Assembly: GCF_018613605.1 (NCBI RefSeq)
Contig: NZ_JAGGPU010000011.1
Coordinates: 90,742 to 154,741 of the forward strand
Direction of reading: 5' to 3'
DNA from: Pedobacter sp. ISL-64
GTDB taxonomy: Bacteria > Bacteroidota > Bacteroidia > Sphingobacteriales > Sphingobacteriaceae
Length of the DNA stretch: 64,000 nt
How positions within the stretch are numbered: the stretch's first letter is position 1; every line of letters starts with the position of its first letter. Positions 34,680 to 44,490 of this stretch are shown here, one piece after another. The notes under the pieces are model-generated. The model was not told where the DNA came from, made no database searches, and was given only the letters and a program-made list of their open reading frames with translations. The position numbers were made by a program, and so were the translations under genes.

Positions 34680-34696
34680 AGTGTAAAAATCACACT
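34680..34696. promoter_or_regulatory. Near-palindromic operator upstream of GH31, matching the sugar-block palindrome
   Basis: AGTGTAAAAATCACACT differs at two of 17 positions from the perfect copy at 50455-50471. The arms AGTGT and ACACT are intact. It is 119 bases upstream of the GH31 start. The possible -7 (AATATTTG, 34740-34747) is one mismatch from TAnnTTTG, so the site would lie upstream of the promoter. Confidence 0.55.
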
Positions 34697-34815
34697 ATTA
34701 AAACAATCTTTTCATAAAAAAGCTACACCCCTTTTGTAAAATATTTGTATTATAGTACTTTCTTAAGCACATCCCGGTTTAAGAACCATGAATTTAAAAT
34801 TTTGAATAAATAAGG

Positions 34816-37278
34816 ATGGAAGCGCAAAACGACAAACCTAACGAGACAAGTGATCTGGTCGAAAAGGAGCAAGAAATACAGCATTTAAACAATCCAGTTG
34901 ATATATCGGTAAAGCCAATTGTTAAACAATACCTCGGTGCAGTTAAAAAAGTAAAAAAGGAGGGCAACCGTTTTTATTTTTCTGACGGTGATGCAAGAGT
35001 AGAAGTTCGGGTGGTAAGCGACGATATTATCCGCGTTCGCCTGGCTCCTCATGGCGTTTTCTTAGAGGATTTTTCTTATGCCGTACCCGAAGTAGATCAA
35101 AAAGTGTCTGTTTTTAAAATGCAGGAACATGATGATCATTTCACGATTTCTACCCATGCGGTAACCTGTAAAATAGAAAAAGCAAACTTCCATATTTCTT
35201 TTTCTGATAATATTACCAATGTAGTAATGGTTGATGAAGCCAATTCTATGCACTGGGAAGAAAATGTAGATTTTGGTGGTTATTATATCTACGCAACCAA
35301 AAAATGCCACCCCGAAGAAAATTTCTTCGGTTTGGGTGATAAATCTGGTAATTTTAACCTGCGGGGCCGCCGTTTCGAAAACTGGAATACCGATGCTTAC
35401 TCCTTCGGTTGGAACCAGGACCCACTTTACCGTACTATACCTTTTTATATCGGTTTGCACAATCAGGCTGCCTATGGTATCTTTTTCGATAATACCTTTA
35501 AATCATATTTCGATTTTGGTGGCGAAGACGTAAATAAAACCAGTTTCTGGGCCGATGGCGGAGAACTGCAATACTATTATATCCATGGCCCGCATATTAT
35601 GGATGTTGTTAAACGTTATGCAACTTTAACGGGAACACACCCTATGCCACCAAAATGGACTTTGGGTTATCAGCAGTGCCGCTGGAGTTATTACCCCGAA
35701 ACAAAAGTTAAAGAAATAGCCAAGCAGTTCAGGGAACGTAAAATCCCTTGCGATGCCATTTATCTGGATATCGATTACATGGATGGCTACCGCTGTTTTA
35801 CCTGGAATAAAAAATACTTCCCAGATCCGCGAAGAATGATCAAAGAGCTATCTGATGATGGTTTTAAAACCGTTGTAATGATCGATCCTGGAATTAAGGT
35901 AGATGATGATTACTGGGTTTTTAAAGAAGGTAAAGAGAAAAGATTTTTCTGTCGCCGCAGCGACGATTATTATATGGAAGGGCATGTTTGGCCAGGGCGC
36001 TGTCAGTTTCCCGATTTTACCAATCCAAAAGTACGGAGCTGGTGGGGTAATTTATATAAAGAGCTGGTAGATATGGGCGTTGCAGGTTTCTGGAACGATA
36101 TGAACGAACCAGCTGTGTTTGGTTCAGGAACTTTCCCCAACGATGTCCGCCATAATTATGATGGTTACCGCGGCTCACACCGTAAGGCACACAATGTTTA
36201 CGGCATGCAGATGGTGCGTTCTACCTACGAGGGCTTAAAAAAACTGATGCGCAATAAACGTCCGTTTACGATTACAAGGGCTGGTTATGCGGGCATGCAG
36301 CGTTATGCAAGTGTTTGGACCGGCGATAATATCGCAACCTGGGAGCATTTAAAGATCGGAAATATACAGTGCCAGCGTTTATCGGTTTCTGGTGTGCCTT
36401 TCTGTGGAACAGATATCGGCGGATTTAGTGGTGAGCCAGATGGAGAGTTGTTTACCCGCTGGATCCAACTAGGTACATTTTCTCCTTTTATGCGTGCACA
36501 CTCTGCCGGCGATACCGCTGAACGGGAACCTTGGAGCTTTGGCCAGTTTTTCGAAGATATCAACCGTAAGTTTATCGAATTAAGATATCGTTTAATGCCT
36601 TATCTATATTCGGTTTTCTGGGAGCATCATCGTTATGGCTTTCCTATTTTAAGGCCTTTAGTGATGCTTGAGCAAGAAAATATCAGCAACAGCTTCCGTC
36701 AGGATGAATTTTGCTATGGTGATAAACTATTGATATGCCCGGTTTTAGAACAGGGTGCAATATCTAGAAAAGTTTACCTCCCAAAAGGTACCTGGTATAA
36801 TTTCTGGACCAACGAAATTCTGGATGGCGGTAACGAGTATACGGTTGATGCAAAGATAGATAGTATGCCAATGTTCGTAAGGGCAGGTACAGTTTTGCCA
36901 GAATATCCGGTAATGCAATATGTTGATGAAAAATCTATTACCGAAGTGGTATTAAATATTTATCATAGCGATTACGAGGTTAATTCATACATGTACGAAG
37001 ATCATGGCGATACTTTTGCTTACGAGCAGGATATTTATCTGGAAAAAAAATTCACTGTAAAAGGCGATACTCAGGCCATTAAAGTGAACCAGCGTAATGA
37101 AGGATTGTATACGCCTAATTATGAATTTTATGTTTGCAATGTTATCGGCGTAAAATTCCAGGTCAAAAAGATCATTATCGATAATAAAGAGGTGAAAGAC
37201 TTTTATACCGATGATCAGAATATCCTGCATTTTAAATGCAATAAGAACTTCTTAGAAATACAGATCTTGAGTCTGTAA
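34816..37278 (+). CDS. Glycoside hydrolase family 31 (alpha-glucosidase)
   Basis: An 820-residue retaining alpha-glycosidase. The catalytic nucleophile is D428 in GFWNDMNEP and the acid/base is D504 in the WTGDN motif, both standard for GH31. N-terminal galactose-mutarotase-like and C-terminal beta-domains flank the barrel. No signal peptide is seen, so the enzyme is probably cytoplasmic, acting on maltodextrins or glycogen-derived oligosaccharides. It is followed by glgB, after a hairpin, and preceded by a candidate Nudix-regulator operator. Confidence 0.94.
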   Translation: MEAQNDKPNETSDLVEKEQEIQHLNNPVDISVKPIVKQYLGAVKKVKKEGNRFYFSDGDARVEVRVVSDDIIRVRLAPHGVFLEDFSYAVPEVDQKVSVFKMQEHDDHFTISTHAVTCKIEKANFHISFSDNITNVVMVDEANSMHWEENVDFGGYYIYATKKCHPEENFFGLGDKSGNFNLRGRRFENWNTDAYSFGWNQDPLYRTIPFYIGLHNQAAYGIFFDNTFKSYFDFGGEDVNKTSFWADGGELQYYYIHGPHIMDVVKRYATLTGTHPMPPKWTLGYQQCRWSYYPETKVKEIAKQFRERKIPCDAIYLDIDYMDGYRCFTWNKKYFPDPRRMIKELSDDGFKTVVMIDPGIKVDDDYWVFKEGKEKRFFCRRSDDYYMEGHVWPGRCQFPDFTNPKVRSWWGNLYKELVDMGVAGFWNDMNEPAVFGSGTFPNDVRHNYDGYRGSHRKAHNVYGMQMVRSTYEGLKKLMRNKRPFTITRAGYAGMQRYASVWTGDNIATWEHLKIGNIQCQRLSVSGVPFCGTDIGGFSGEPDGELFTRWIQLGTFSPFMRAHSAGDTAEREPWSFGQFFEDINRKFIELRYRLMPYLYSVFWEHHRYGFPILRPLVMLEQENISNSFRQDEFCYGDKLLICPVLEQGAISRKVYLPKGTWYNFWTNEILDGGNEYTVDAKIDSMPMFVRAGTVLPEYPVMQYVDEKSITEVVLNIYHSDYEVNSYMYEDHGDTFAYEQDIYLEKKFTVKGDTQAIKVNQRNEGLYTPNYEFYVCNVIGVKFQVKKIIIDNKEVKDFYTDDQNILHFKCNKNFLEIQILSL

Positions 37279-37286
37279 ACATTGAG

Positions 37287-37312
37287 CCCCAAATCCTGTT
37301 TGGTATTTGGGG
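37287..37312 (+). terminator. Hairpin between GH31 and glgB
   Basis: CCCCAAAT (37287-37294) and ATTTGGGG (37305-37312) with a 10-base loop, followed by TTTC. It may be an attenuator or partial terminator. It also argues against a glgB start at 37282, inside the left arm. Confidence 0.65.
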
Positions 37313-37338
37313 TTTCATCTAATCTAACCAAAATACCT

Positions 37339-39303
37339 ATGCCAGCAGCAAAAAAAGTTCTTGTAAAAAAATCATCCCAACCAAAGACTGATAAACAGAA
37401 ATCCGTTTGGATACACAGTTTATTTACCGATTACGATATCGATCTTTTTCTTGTAGGAAAGCATTTTAGGCTTTATGAGAAAATGGGCTCACACTTAATT
37501 ACTGTTGATGGAACCGCTGGAACTTATTTTTCGGTTTGGGCTCCAAATGCCATCCGTGTAAGTGTAGTGGGTAATTTTAACGATTGGGACAACGCTGCAC
37601 ATCCGCTGAGCATAAGGTGGGATAAATCGGGTATCTGGGAAGGTTTTATCCCTGGAATTGCAAAGGGTGAAGTTTATAAATATTTTGTTAAAGGTTTTGA
37701 TGAATCTGAGCATTTAAAAGGCGATCCTTATGCCAGAAGATGGGAACATCCGCCACAAACAGCTTGCATTGTTTGGGATACCGATTATACCTGGAAAGAT
37801 AAAGCCTGGCTTAAAAAAAGAGCAAAAATAAACGCTTTAGATCAACCCATCTCGGTATATGAGATACATCTAGGCTCTTGGGAGCGCGATCCGGATAATC
37901 CAGAACGTGTTTTGAACTGCAGGGAAGTTGCTGGCAGGCTAGTGCCTTATGTAAAGGAAATGGGTTTTACGCATGTAGAACTGATGCCTGTAATGGAGTT
38001 TCCGTATTTCCCTAGCTGGGGTTATCAGATTACAGGTTATTTTGGTGCAAGTTCGCGTTATGGTTCTCCACAGGATTTAATGTATCTGATTAACGAGCTC
38101 CATAAAGCAGATATTGCAGTGATATTGGATTGGGTTCCTTCTCATTTCCCAGGTGATAGGCATGGTTTATATGAGTTTGATGGAACACATCTGTACGAAC
38201 ACGCCGATATGCGGAAAGGCTTCCATCCAGACTGGAAATCATACATTTTCAATTATGATCGAAACGAAGTACGCTCTTTTTTGATTAGTAATGCGTTGTT
38301 TTGGATTGACCAATATCATGCAGATGGCCTAAGGGTAGATGCCGTAGCATCGATGTTATATTTCAATTTCTCCAGAGAAGATGGAGATGCCGCAACAAAC
38401 GAATATGGTGGAAGTGAAAACTTTGGGGCCATACAGTTTTTGCAGGACCTGAATGTTGCCGTTTATGGAAATTTTGAGGGTGTACAGACCATTGCCGAAG
38501 AAAGCAGTACTTACCCTGGTGTAACCCATCCGGTACATGCTGGCGGATTAGGTTTCGGCATGAAATGGATGATGGGCTGGATGAACGATACCTTAAAGTA
38601 TTTTAAAGTAGAAACCCTCGGCCGGAAACACCACCACCATCAGTTGAGCTTTAGCATGACTTATGCTTTTACCGAAAATTTTATGTTGCCTTTCTCTCAC
38701 GATGAAGTCGTACACGGTAAATCGCCAATGTTGTATAAAATGCCTGGAGATGACTGGCAGAAATTTGCAAATTTAAGGGCACTTTATGGTTATATGTTCA
38801 CCCATCCGGGAGCAAAACTGCTGTTTATGGGGAATGAGTTTGGCGAAACCAACGAATGGAATTTTACGCAATCGCTAGATTGGCATTTGCTTCAATATGC
38901 GCCACACAAGGGTATGCAGGAAACCGTTAAGGCTTTAAACTTTCTGTACCGCAAAGAACCAGCATTGTATCATTTCAGTTTTAGTTATGAAGGCTTTCAA
39001 TGGCTCGATGCCGATAATGCAAACGAATCTGTCTTCACATTTATGCGCAAAGGTCCAAAAGCAAAAGATACTTTGGTTATTGCAATAAACTTAACGCCGG
39101 TGGTGCGTGAAAATTATAGAATTGGTGTTCCTTTTAAAACCAAATGGACAGAAATTTTTAATACTGATGATATTGTTTATTATGGAGGCGGCATTAATAA
39201 TCGCGGGGATATTGTTCCTGATCCAGAGGGTTATAACGGACAGGAATATTCAATAATTGTCGATTTGCCACCCTTGGCTGTAGTGATTTTTAAGAGCAAA
39301 TAA
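37339..39303 (+). CDS. glgB: 1,4-alpha-glucan branching enzyme GlgB
   Basis: A 654-residue GH13 branching enzyme that makes alpha-1,6 branches in glycogen. The N-terminal CBM48 (SVWAPNAIRVSVVGNFNDWD) precedes the barrel. Catalytic residues are visible as D334 (GLRVDAVASML), E387 (TIAEESSTYPG) and D455 (FSHDEVVHG). The ATG at 37339 is used because the hairpin precedes it; an in-frame TTG at 37282 would add 19 residues. A basic N-terminal patch (AAKKVLVKKSS) is present. GH31 lies upstream, suggesting a linked glycogen or maltodextrin function. Confidence 0.96.
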   Translation: MPAAKKVLVKKSSQPKTDKQKSVWIHSLFTDYDIDLFLVGKHFRLYEKMGSHLITVDGTAGTYFSVWAPNAIRVSVVGNFNDWDNAAHPLSIRWDKSGIWEGFIPGIAKGEVYKYFVKGFDESEHLKGDPYARRWEHPPQTACIVWDTDYTWKDKAWLKKRAKINALDQPISVYEIHLGSWERDPDNPERVLNCREVAGRLVPYVKEMGFTHVELMPVMEFPYFPSWGYQITGYFGASSRYGSPQDLMYLINELHKADIAVILDWVPSHFPGDRHGLYEFDGTHLYEHADMRKGFHPDWKSYIFNYDRNEVRSFLISNALFWIDQYHADGLRVDAVASMLYFNFSREDGDAATNEYGGSENFGAIQFLQDLNVAVYGNFEGVQTIAEESSTYPGVTHPVHAGGLGFGMKWMMGWMNDTLKYFKVETLGRKHHHHQLSFSMTYAFTENFMLPFSHDEVVHGKSPMLYKMPGDDWQKFANLRALYGYMFTHPGAKLLFMGNEFGETNEWNFTQSLDWHLLQYAPHKGMQETVKALNFLYRKEPALYHFSFSYEGFQWLDADNANESVFTFMRKGPKAKDTLVIAINLTPVVRENYRIGVPFKTKWTEIFNTDDIVYYGGGINNRGDIVPDPEGYNGQEYSIIVDLPPLAVVIFKSK

Positions 39304-39367
39304 AAGATTGTTTGCTACTATTATCACGCCAAAACTTCAATTTTTTCTAAAATGTCTTAAAATAAGA

Positions 39368-39393
39368 AAAGCCTTCCATTGCTGGAAGGCTTT
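39368..39393 (+). terminator. Terminator after glgB
   Basis: AAAGCCTTCCA-TTGC-TGGAAGGCTTT, an 11-bp perfect stem followed by T residues. Confidence 0.9.
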
Positions 39394-39775
39394 CTTAAAC
39401 TCTGGAGTGGAAGCTTCCAGAGAGGGTGCAAAGATACAATAACTCTTTTCTCTTGCAAGTATTATCTGCTAAAAAAAAATATCGCAGTCTCTTTGCCGTC
39501 AATTATTCTTACCGATTGATATTTCAAGTTCTTTTTACCAGCAAAAAAAATCGATTATTCTAAGTTGTTGGAATATTTCACATGGACTATCTGCTTGGAT
39601 GTCTGTAATTTTTAAATTCTTTAGTTTTGTTGATAAATATCAATAAAACAGGATTTTACGTTTCGGTAAAGGCTTTAATGAATAAAGTGAACGGATAATT
39701 TGGTGCTGGCCCGCAGTACTTTTGTATCACGAGCAAACAAACAAAATTTAATTTTTACGTCATCCCAAACTTACA
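39394..39775. other. Gene-free region upstream of the secreted-protein operon
   Basis: About 380 bases. CTCTGGAGTGGAAGCTTCCA near 39401-39420 is a hairpin (palindrome TGGAAGCTTCCA within an outer TCTGGA/TCCAGA pair). TACTTTTG at 39717-39724 is an exact TAnnTTTG -7 element, placing transcription start near 39732 for the gene at 39776; no good -33 partner is seen. The rest looks featureless. Confidence 0.5.
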
Positions 39776-41731
39776 TTGAAAAGGCGCTCTTGTCTATCTT
39801 TCTTGGTGTTTGTGTGCGTTTTTTTTCCTGTGTTTTTACATGCGCAGTGTTTAAAACCGAAACGAACTTATGCAAGCCATCAGGGTTATCTCAGAGAAGG
39901 ACTAGGTATACTAGGTGGTCCTGCACTATTTTACGGGGAGATTGAAAATGCCGACAACGCAGTAAATGGTGTGGTTACCGATGCATCGACGCTAAAAGTA
40001 GGTTTAGGGCTCCTAAATGCTGCTGCAACAACTCAATTTTTGGAATTTAAAGATGGAGGACTGACAAGTACATTTGCAGCTAATACTTCAGTGATAGTCA
40101 AAATATCTGTTCCCAGTCAGTTAGTGGGGGTTTTAACAGGAGTAGAGATCGGTTCCTTTACAAATATGCATGATGTTTCTGCCTCTTGGCCACTTATTGG
40201 TTTGGGGAATTTTGCAGGGCAGGATGCTGTAAAAACACCTATTTATACTTCTGTAAATATTGCGGAAGTTATAAGTGGAACAGGGGAAATCGAGATTGCC
40301 TTAACACCACATCAAGCATTTAACGGGGTGTATGTAAAGCTTTCCAGCATAGTGGCCTTAGGTTCTTCCATTAAGGTATTCCATGCTTATGTTATGGAAA
40401 ATACCACTACGCCACTAGCCTGTAATGAGGTAGTTGATGTGCTTTCTGGTGTGATTCCAACGGTTGTAGGCGGAGTTCTTAATGTTACTGATTTTGTTGA
40501 TAAGCCCGAGCGCGCAATTGACGGAGATGTAGAGACCTTCGCGGCGTTGAATACGGGGGTTTCTGTTCTTAATAAGGTTTTTTTATCTCCAATCTACGGC
40601 AATCCTTCGCAACCTGGAGATGAGGTGACTATTATTCTTTCTAGTCCTTCAGCTCTTCTTGAGGCTGATCTATTGACCGGGTTTACTGTTCAGCCTTATC
40701 TCAATGGGGTAAAAGCTGGTCCGCCGTTTAAGAAAACGGGTACTTTTCTGAGTATTGATCTGTTAACCGGAAGTACTGATAAGTATGTAATGACTTTTCC
40801 AGTAAGCACTTCTTATGATCGTTTGGAGATTTCTGCGGGAGGTGTTCTTGGTGCTCTTGGTGCTATAAGGGTGCATGAAATAATACGCAAGCCCGCTAAG
40901 CCTATAAGCGCAGGTATCGTAAATAATAAGTATGAGCAAGAAGTGTGTCAAGGTTCAACGGCTACCTTTACACTTAACAATTTGCAGGCCTGTACCACAT
41001 ATAAATGGTACGATGCTGAAGCCGGAGGGAATGAGGTCGGATCCGGTTCAACCTTTGCGCCGCCAACAACACTTACCGATGGTTCATACGATTATTATGT
41101 GAGAGGAGTTAAAACGTATTGTTCAACCGAAATTTCGGATCCCCTAAAGGTTACACTTAAAGTAAATCCACTACCAACTTTAAGCGTTCCTGGGACAACT
41201 ATTTGCAGCGGATCTTCAGCAATACTTTCAGTTACAACACCTGATGCTGGCTTCACCTACAACTGGTATTCAGCGGTATCAGGAGGAACAACACTAAAAA
41301 CAGGAAATAGCTATACTACCCCTGCTCTTAGCACAAATACTACTTACTATGTTGAGGCAGTTAATCAATTAACAGGTTGTAAAAATGCAAGTCGCGAGCC
41401 TGTAAATGTTATTTTAAATCCATTACCGAATTTAACCTTGGAACCAAATCCTGGAATTTGCGAAGGACTTACTACAACCAAAATTCCTTACGCTAATCCG
41501 GTTTTCGACCCCATTAGTTATAACATCTCCTGGGTAGCTGGACCAATTTCGAATGTTTCAAACCAAACTTTGCCAGCAAATGAAATTACGATCAGTGTTC
41601 CATCAAATACACCGGTAGCAGTATATCAAGGGGTATTAACCATTAAAAATGCAAACGGCTGCGAACGGGCTATCCCTTTTAGTTTTAGGGTAAAGCTTGT
41701 GCCACATAAACCTACAGTATCTATTAATTAA
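39776..41731 (+). CDS. Large secreted Ig-like domain protein, first of a cell-surface operon
   Basis: A 651-residue exported protein starting at TTG (no ATG fits) with a signal peptide ending FLHAQ. It contains two similar ~180-residue N-terminal blocks and then Ig-like (PKD/Ig) domains with the conserved WYDAEAGG and YNWYSAVSGG and paired Cys (VCQGS, ICSGSS). It has no type IX C-terminal sorting domain. The next genes encode further Ig-like proteins and a PorP/SprF protein, so the operon looks like a gliding-motility-type surface module. Confidence 0.75.
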   Translation: MKRRSCLSFLVFVCVFFPVFLHAQCLKPKRTYASHQGYLREGLGILGGPALFYGEIENADNAVNGVVTDASTLKVGLGLLNAAATTQFLEFKDGGLTSTFAANTSVIVKISVPSQLVGVLTGVEIGSFTNMHDVSASWPLIGLGNFAGQDAVKTPIYTSVNIAEVISGTGEIEIALTPHQAFNGVYVKLSSIVALGSSIKVFHAYVMENTTTPLACNEVVDVLSGVIPTVVGGVLNVTDFVDKPERAIDGDVETFAALNTGVSVLNKVFLSPIYGNPSQPGDEVTIILSSPSALLEADLLTGFTVQPYLNGVKAGPPFKKTGTFLSIDLLTGSTDKYVMTFPVSTSYDRLEISAGGVLGALGAIRVHEIIRKPAKPISAGIVNNKYEQEVCQGSTATFTLNNLQACTTYKWYDAEAGGNEVGSGSTFAPPTTLTDGSYDYYVRGVKTYCSTEISDPLKVTLKVNPLPTLSVPGTTICSGSSAILSVTTPDAGFTYNWYSAVSGGTTLKTGNSYTTPALSTNTTYYVEAVNQLTGCKNASREPVNVILNPLPNLTLEPNPGICEGLTTTKIPYANPVFDPISYNISWVAGPISNVSNQTLPANEITISVPSNTPVAVYQGVLTIKNANGCERAIPFSFRVKLVPHKPTVSIN

Positions 41732-41770
41732 AAAAGAAAATAAATTATTCATCCCTAACAAATTAACATT

Positions 41771-42490
41771 ATGACAAAAAAATCTACAAAACGCAATCTA
41801 AGAATCTTTGTATTCTTAATGTTCTTATTGCCGCTGGGTGCCTTTGCACAGACGCCAAATGTATACCTGTGCGGAACAGGTACAGTAAAATTGAATCCAA
41901 CTTTTACCGGTTATACACCTGTTAATGGCGATAAAATTGTATGGACCGTTGACGGAACTGCGCAAACTCCAGTTGTATTTGATGGAACAAATGCATTTTA
42001 TCAGGTTCCTACAGGATTAGCAGTGGGAAACCATACTTATTCTGTTCAGGTTCAGCCAGCAGATGCGAATCTCTGTCCTAGTGATGCCTCTGATAATACC
42101 GTTGTAGAAAAATTACCTACGCCTATTATCGCTGTTGCAGCTCCAGGAAGTGTTTATTGTACCGATCAAACAGCGACCACGGTAATTACGGCGAGTAAGG
42201 ATGCTTCAATAACATTACCAACTGGTGTAACCATGACTTATGTTTGGTCTGCAACTCTCGGTGGCACTGGAGTAGCGGATATTACAACTTTGGGTGCAGC
42301 ATCTGGTTCGGGAGATACTTTTACGCTTAAGGCTGGCATGGCTCCAGGCGCGTATGTTTTCACAGCTATTGGAAGTTATGCTACAGGTGGTGTTCAGATT
42401 GTGCCTGCAACAACTTGTACTGCAACTGCCGGCAAAGCAATCACTGTTACTGTTAAACCAGGTAAAGCAACTATTGCTGTAGCACCATAA
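41771..42490 (+). CDS. Secreted Ig-like protein, second gene of the operon
   Basis: A 239-residue exported protein (signal peptide ends GAFAQ) with Thr/Ala/Val-rich, Ig-like strands (IVWTVDGTAQTPVVF, YVWSATLGGTG) and four Cys residues. It also lacks a type IX sorting domain, ending in KATIAVAP. Function unknown; it is probably a partner of the other secreted proteins in the operon. The gap to the next gene is 31 bases. Confidence 0.7.
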   Translation: MTKKSTKRNLRIFVFLMFLLPLGAFAQTPNVYLCGTGTVKLNPTFTGYTPVNGDKIVWTVDGTAQTPVVFDGTNAFYQVPTGLAVGNHTYSVQVQPADANLCPSDASDNTVVEKLPTPIIAVAAPGSVYCTDQTATTVITASKDASITLPTGVTMTYVWSATLGGTGVADITTLGAASGSGDTFTLKAGMAPGAYVFTAIGSYATGGVQIVPATTCTATAGKAITVTVKPGKATIAVAP

Positions 42491-42521
42491 AGGCGTTATT
42501 GCCTAACAAGCTCTAACCATC

Positions 42522-43460
42522 ATGATGTTTAACAGATTAGGGATAATTGTGTTCAGTGTGCTGTTGCTTTCTGCAACAGCATGCTTTGCGCAATCTAGCA
42601 ATCCGAATACGCTTAACCTTAAACCAGGCGTTACTGTTAAACTGAGGGCCAATGGTACAGGTGCTACATCTTATCAATGGTTCAGAAATGGAAACGCCAT
42701 ATTAGGTGCTACCGAGCAAGATTATGTGGTTAACACCGCAGGAAAATACACCGTTATTACTTTTAGCTTAGGTGGCTGTAGCTCCGATCTGTCTGAAGAA
42801 ATGGAAGTGGTTATGGAGACAGCCATATCAGCAGATGTTTCCATAGTTAAAAGATCTGAAAGCAGACAGGTAATCAATACTGAGGTGTTTAAATACAATT
42901 TATTGGTGCGCAATAATGGACTTGGTGAAGCTACCAACATACAGGTAAAGGATGACCTTCCAGAAAATTTAACCTTCGTAAGTGTTGATCCAACTATTGT
43001 GGGTACCGCAAGTTATAACGATCAAACCAAGACAGTTTCCTGGGCGATCCCGTCACTTGCCAATGGCAGTTTTGTTGAGCTGATCATTAATGTAAGAGCA
43101 ATGAAACCTGGTAATGTTGTTAATAGTGCCAGGGTTACCATCAATGAAATAGATCCCGATCCTTCTAACAATATATCAGTTGATACCAAAGAAATTACAG
43201 GGCTTAAAATTCCGAACGTATTTACGCCAAATGGTGATGGAAAGAACGAAACCTTTTTTATTGAACGCCTCGAGAGTTACAGCGAAAACCGACTTACCAT
43301 TATTAACCGCTGGGGAAGCACGGTTTATGAGAAAGATGGTTATTTAAACGATTGGACCGCGAATGGTTTGGTAGATGGAACGTATTTCTATGTGCTTAAA
43401 GTAAAAACCGCAAGTGCTCAATGGCAGGAATTTAAAGGTTATGTTACAGTTATCAGGTAA
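42522..43460 (+). CDS. Secreted protein with DUF11-like domain and type-B T9SS sorting domain
   Basis: A 312-residue protein: signal peptide (ends ACFAQ), an Ig-like domain (GATSYQWFRNGNAIL), a DUF11-type repeat (VFKYNLLVRNNGLGEATNIQ) and a C-terminal gliding-motility-associated sorting domain (IPNVFTPNGDGKNETFFIE, TIINRWGSTVYE, GTYFYVLKV). The last marks it for export by the type IX secretion system with retention or attachment via type-B processing. It is the only gene in the operon with this domain. Confidence 0.88.
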   Translation: MMFNRLGIIVFSVLLLSATACFAQSSNPNTLNLKPGVTVKLRANGTGATSYQWFRNGNAILGATEQDYVVNTAGKYTVITFSLGGCSSDLSEEMEVVMETAISADVSIVKRSESRQVINTEVFKYNLLVRNNGLGEATNIQVKDDLPENLTFVSVDPTIVGTASYNDQTKTVSWAIPSLANGSFVELIINVRAMKPGNVVNSARVTINEIDPDPSNNISVDTKEITGLKIPNVFTPNGDGKNETFFIERLESYSENRLTIINRWGSTVYEKDGYLNDWTANGLVDGTYFYVLKVKTASAQWQEFKGYVTVIR

Positions 43461-43481
43461 ATGGAACTAAAATGTGAGGAT

Positions 43482-44453
43482 ATGAAAAAGATAATTTTAA
43501 CGGTATTGTTTAATTTAATCGGCCTGTGCCTGTTCGCGCAACAGAATGCCCAGTTTGGACAATATATGTTCAATGGTTTATACATCAATCCCGCTTACGC
43601 AGGCTACAAAGAAGAACTGTATATGCAGGCCTTTGTGCGGGCGCAATGGACAGGTATTCAGGGCGCTCCCCAAACGCTTTCCATATCGGTAGATGAAGCG
43701 GTTAAGGAAGAAAGTTTAGGTTTGGGTTTATTGGTGTCGAAAGATAAAATTGGCGCACAGAACTCGTTAAACCTATCAGGGAATTTTGCGTATCGCATTA
43801 AGCTAGACCGTACCGAAACTAATGTACTTGCTTTTGGCGTTGGAGTGGGAGTAATGCAGATGGGGCTTAACGGAAGTTTATTAGATCCAAATGAAACCGG
43901 CGACAATAAGATTCCGACAGGATATGAAAGCCGAATTGTACCCGATATTAGGGCTGGTGTACATTATTCGAACGAAAAATTTTTTATCGGTTTCTCTGCC
44001 AATAACCTGCTTACACAATACCTTCCTGTTTTTAGGGATAATAATCTTTTAAGTATTACGTCTAAGCCGCATTTTTATTTAACGGCGGGAATGGTATTTC
44101 CAGTGAACAATGATTTTATGTTCAAACCTACTTTTTTGATCAAAGATGATTTGAACGGGCCAACCTCACTGGATCTTAATGCTTTTTTAATGATCAAAGA
44201 AAAACTTTGGTTAGGTGCTGCATATAGAACCTCTGTAAAATTTTATCCTAAGCCAGCATTACAAAGCGATTTAAGGGCAAGGAGTGCTATCGGATTGATT
44301 ACTGAGTTTTTTGTCCGCGAAAACCTCCGGATTGGCTATGGTTACGATTATAGTTTAAATAAATTCGGTAGCTATGATTATGGCTCACACGAAATATCTA
44401 TTGGGTATTATCTGCAAACTGCAAAAAGCAGAAGGCCAAAATGTTACTTCTAA
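43482..44453 (+). CDS. PorP/SprF family type IX secretion system outer-membrane protein
   Basis: A 323-residue outer-membrane beta-barrel protein with a signal peptide (ends CLFAQ) and the PorP/SprF start QNAQFGQYMFNGLYINPAYAG. PorP/SprF proteins help assemble or export specific T9SS substrates, and here the neighbour with a type-B sorting domain is the probable partner. The ATG at 43482 is chosen because TGAGGA precedes it and the signal peptide starts there. The stop is followed by a hairpin at 44458. Confidence 0.85.
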   Translation: MKKIILTVLFNLIGLCLFAQQNAQFGQYMFNGLYINPAYAGYKEELYMQAFVRAQWTGIQGAPQTLSISVDEAVKEESLGLGLLVSKDKIGAQNSLNLSGNFAYRIKLDRTETNVLAFGVGVGVMQMGLNGSLLDPNETGDNKIPTGYESRIVPDIRAGVHYSNEKFFIGFSANNLLTQYLPVFRDNNLLSITSKPHFYLTAGMVFPVNNDFMFKPTFLIKDDLNGPTSLDLNAFLMIKEKLWLGAAYRTSVKFYPKPALQSDLRARSAIGLITEFFVRENLRIGYGYDYSLNKFGSYDYGSHEISIGYYLQTAKSRRPKCYF

Positions 44454-44457
44454 TAAT

Positions 44458-44490
44458 CGGGTGCCTTCCACCCGGACCTTCTTTATTTCT
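44458..44490 (+). terminator. Candidate terminator of the secreted-protein operon
   Basis: CGGGTG-CCTTC-CACCCG (44458-44474) followed by a T-rich tract. Confidence 0.55.

Noticed and set aside
37282..37338. Upstream in-frame TTG start for GlgB
   Set aside because: The added residues fall in a CCCCAAAT/ATTTGGGG hairpin and are not conserved-looking.
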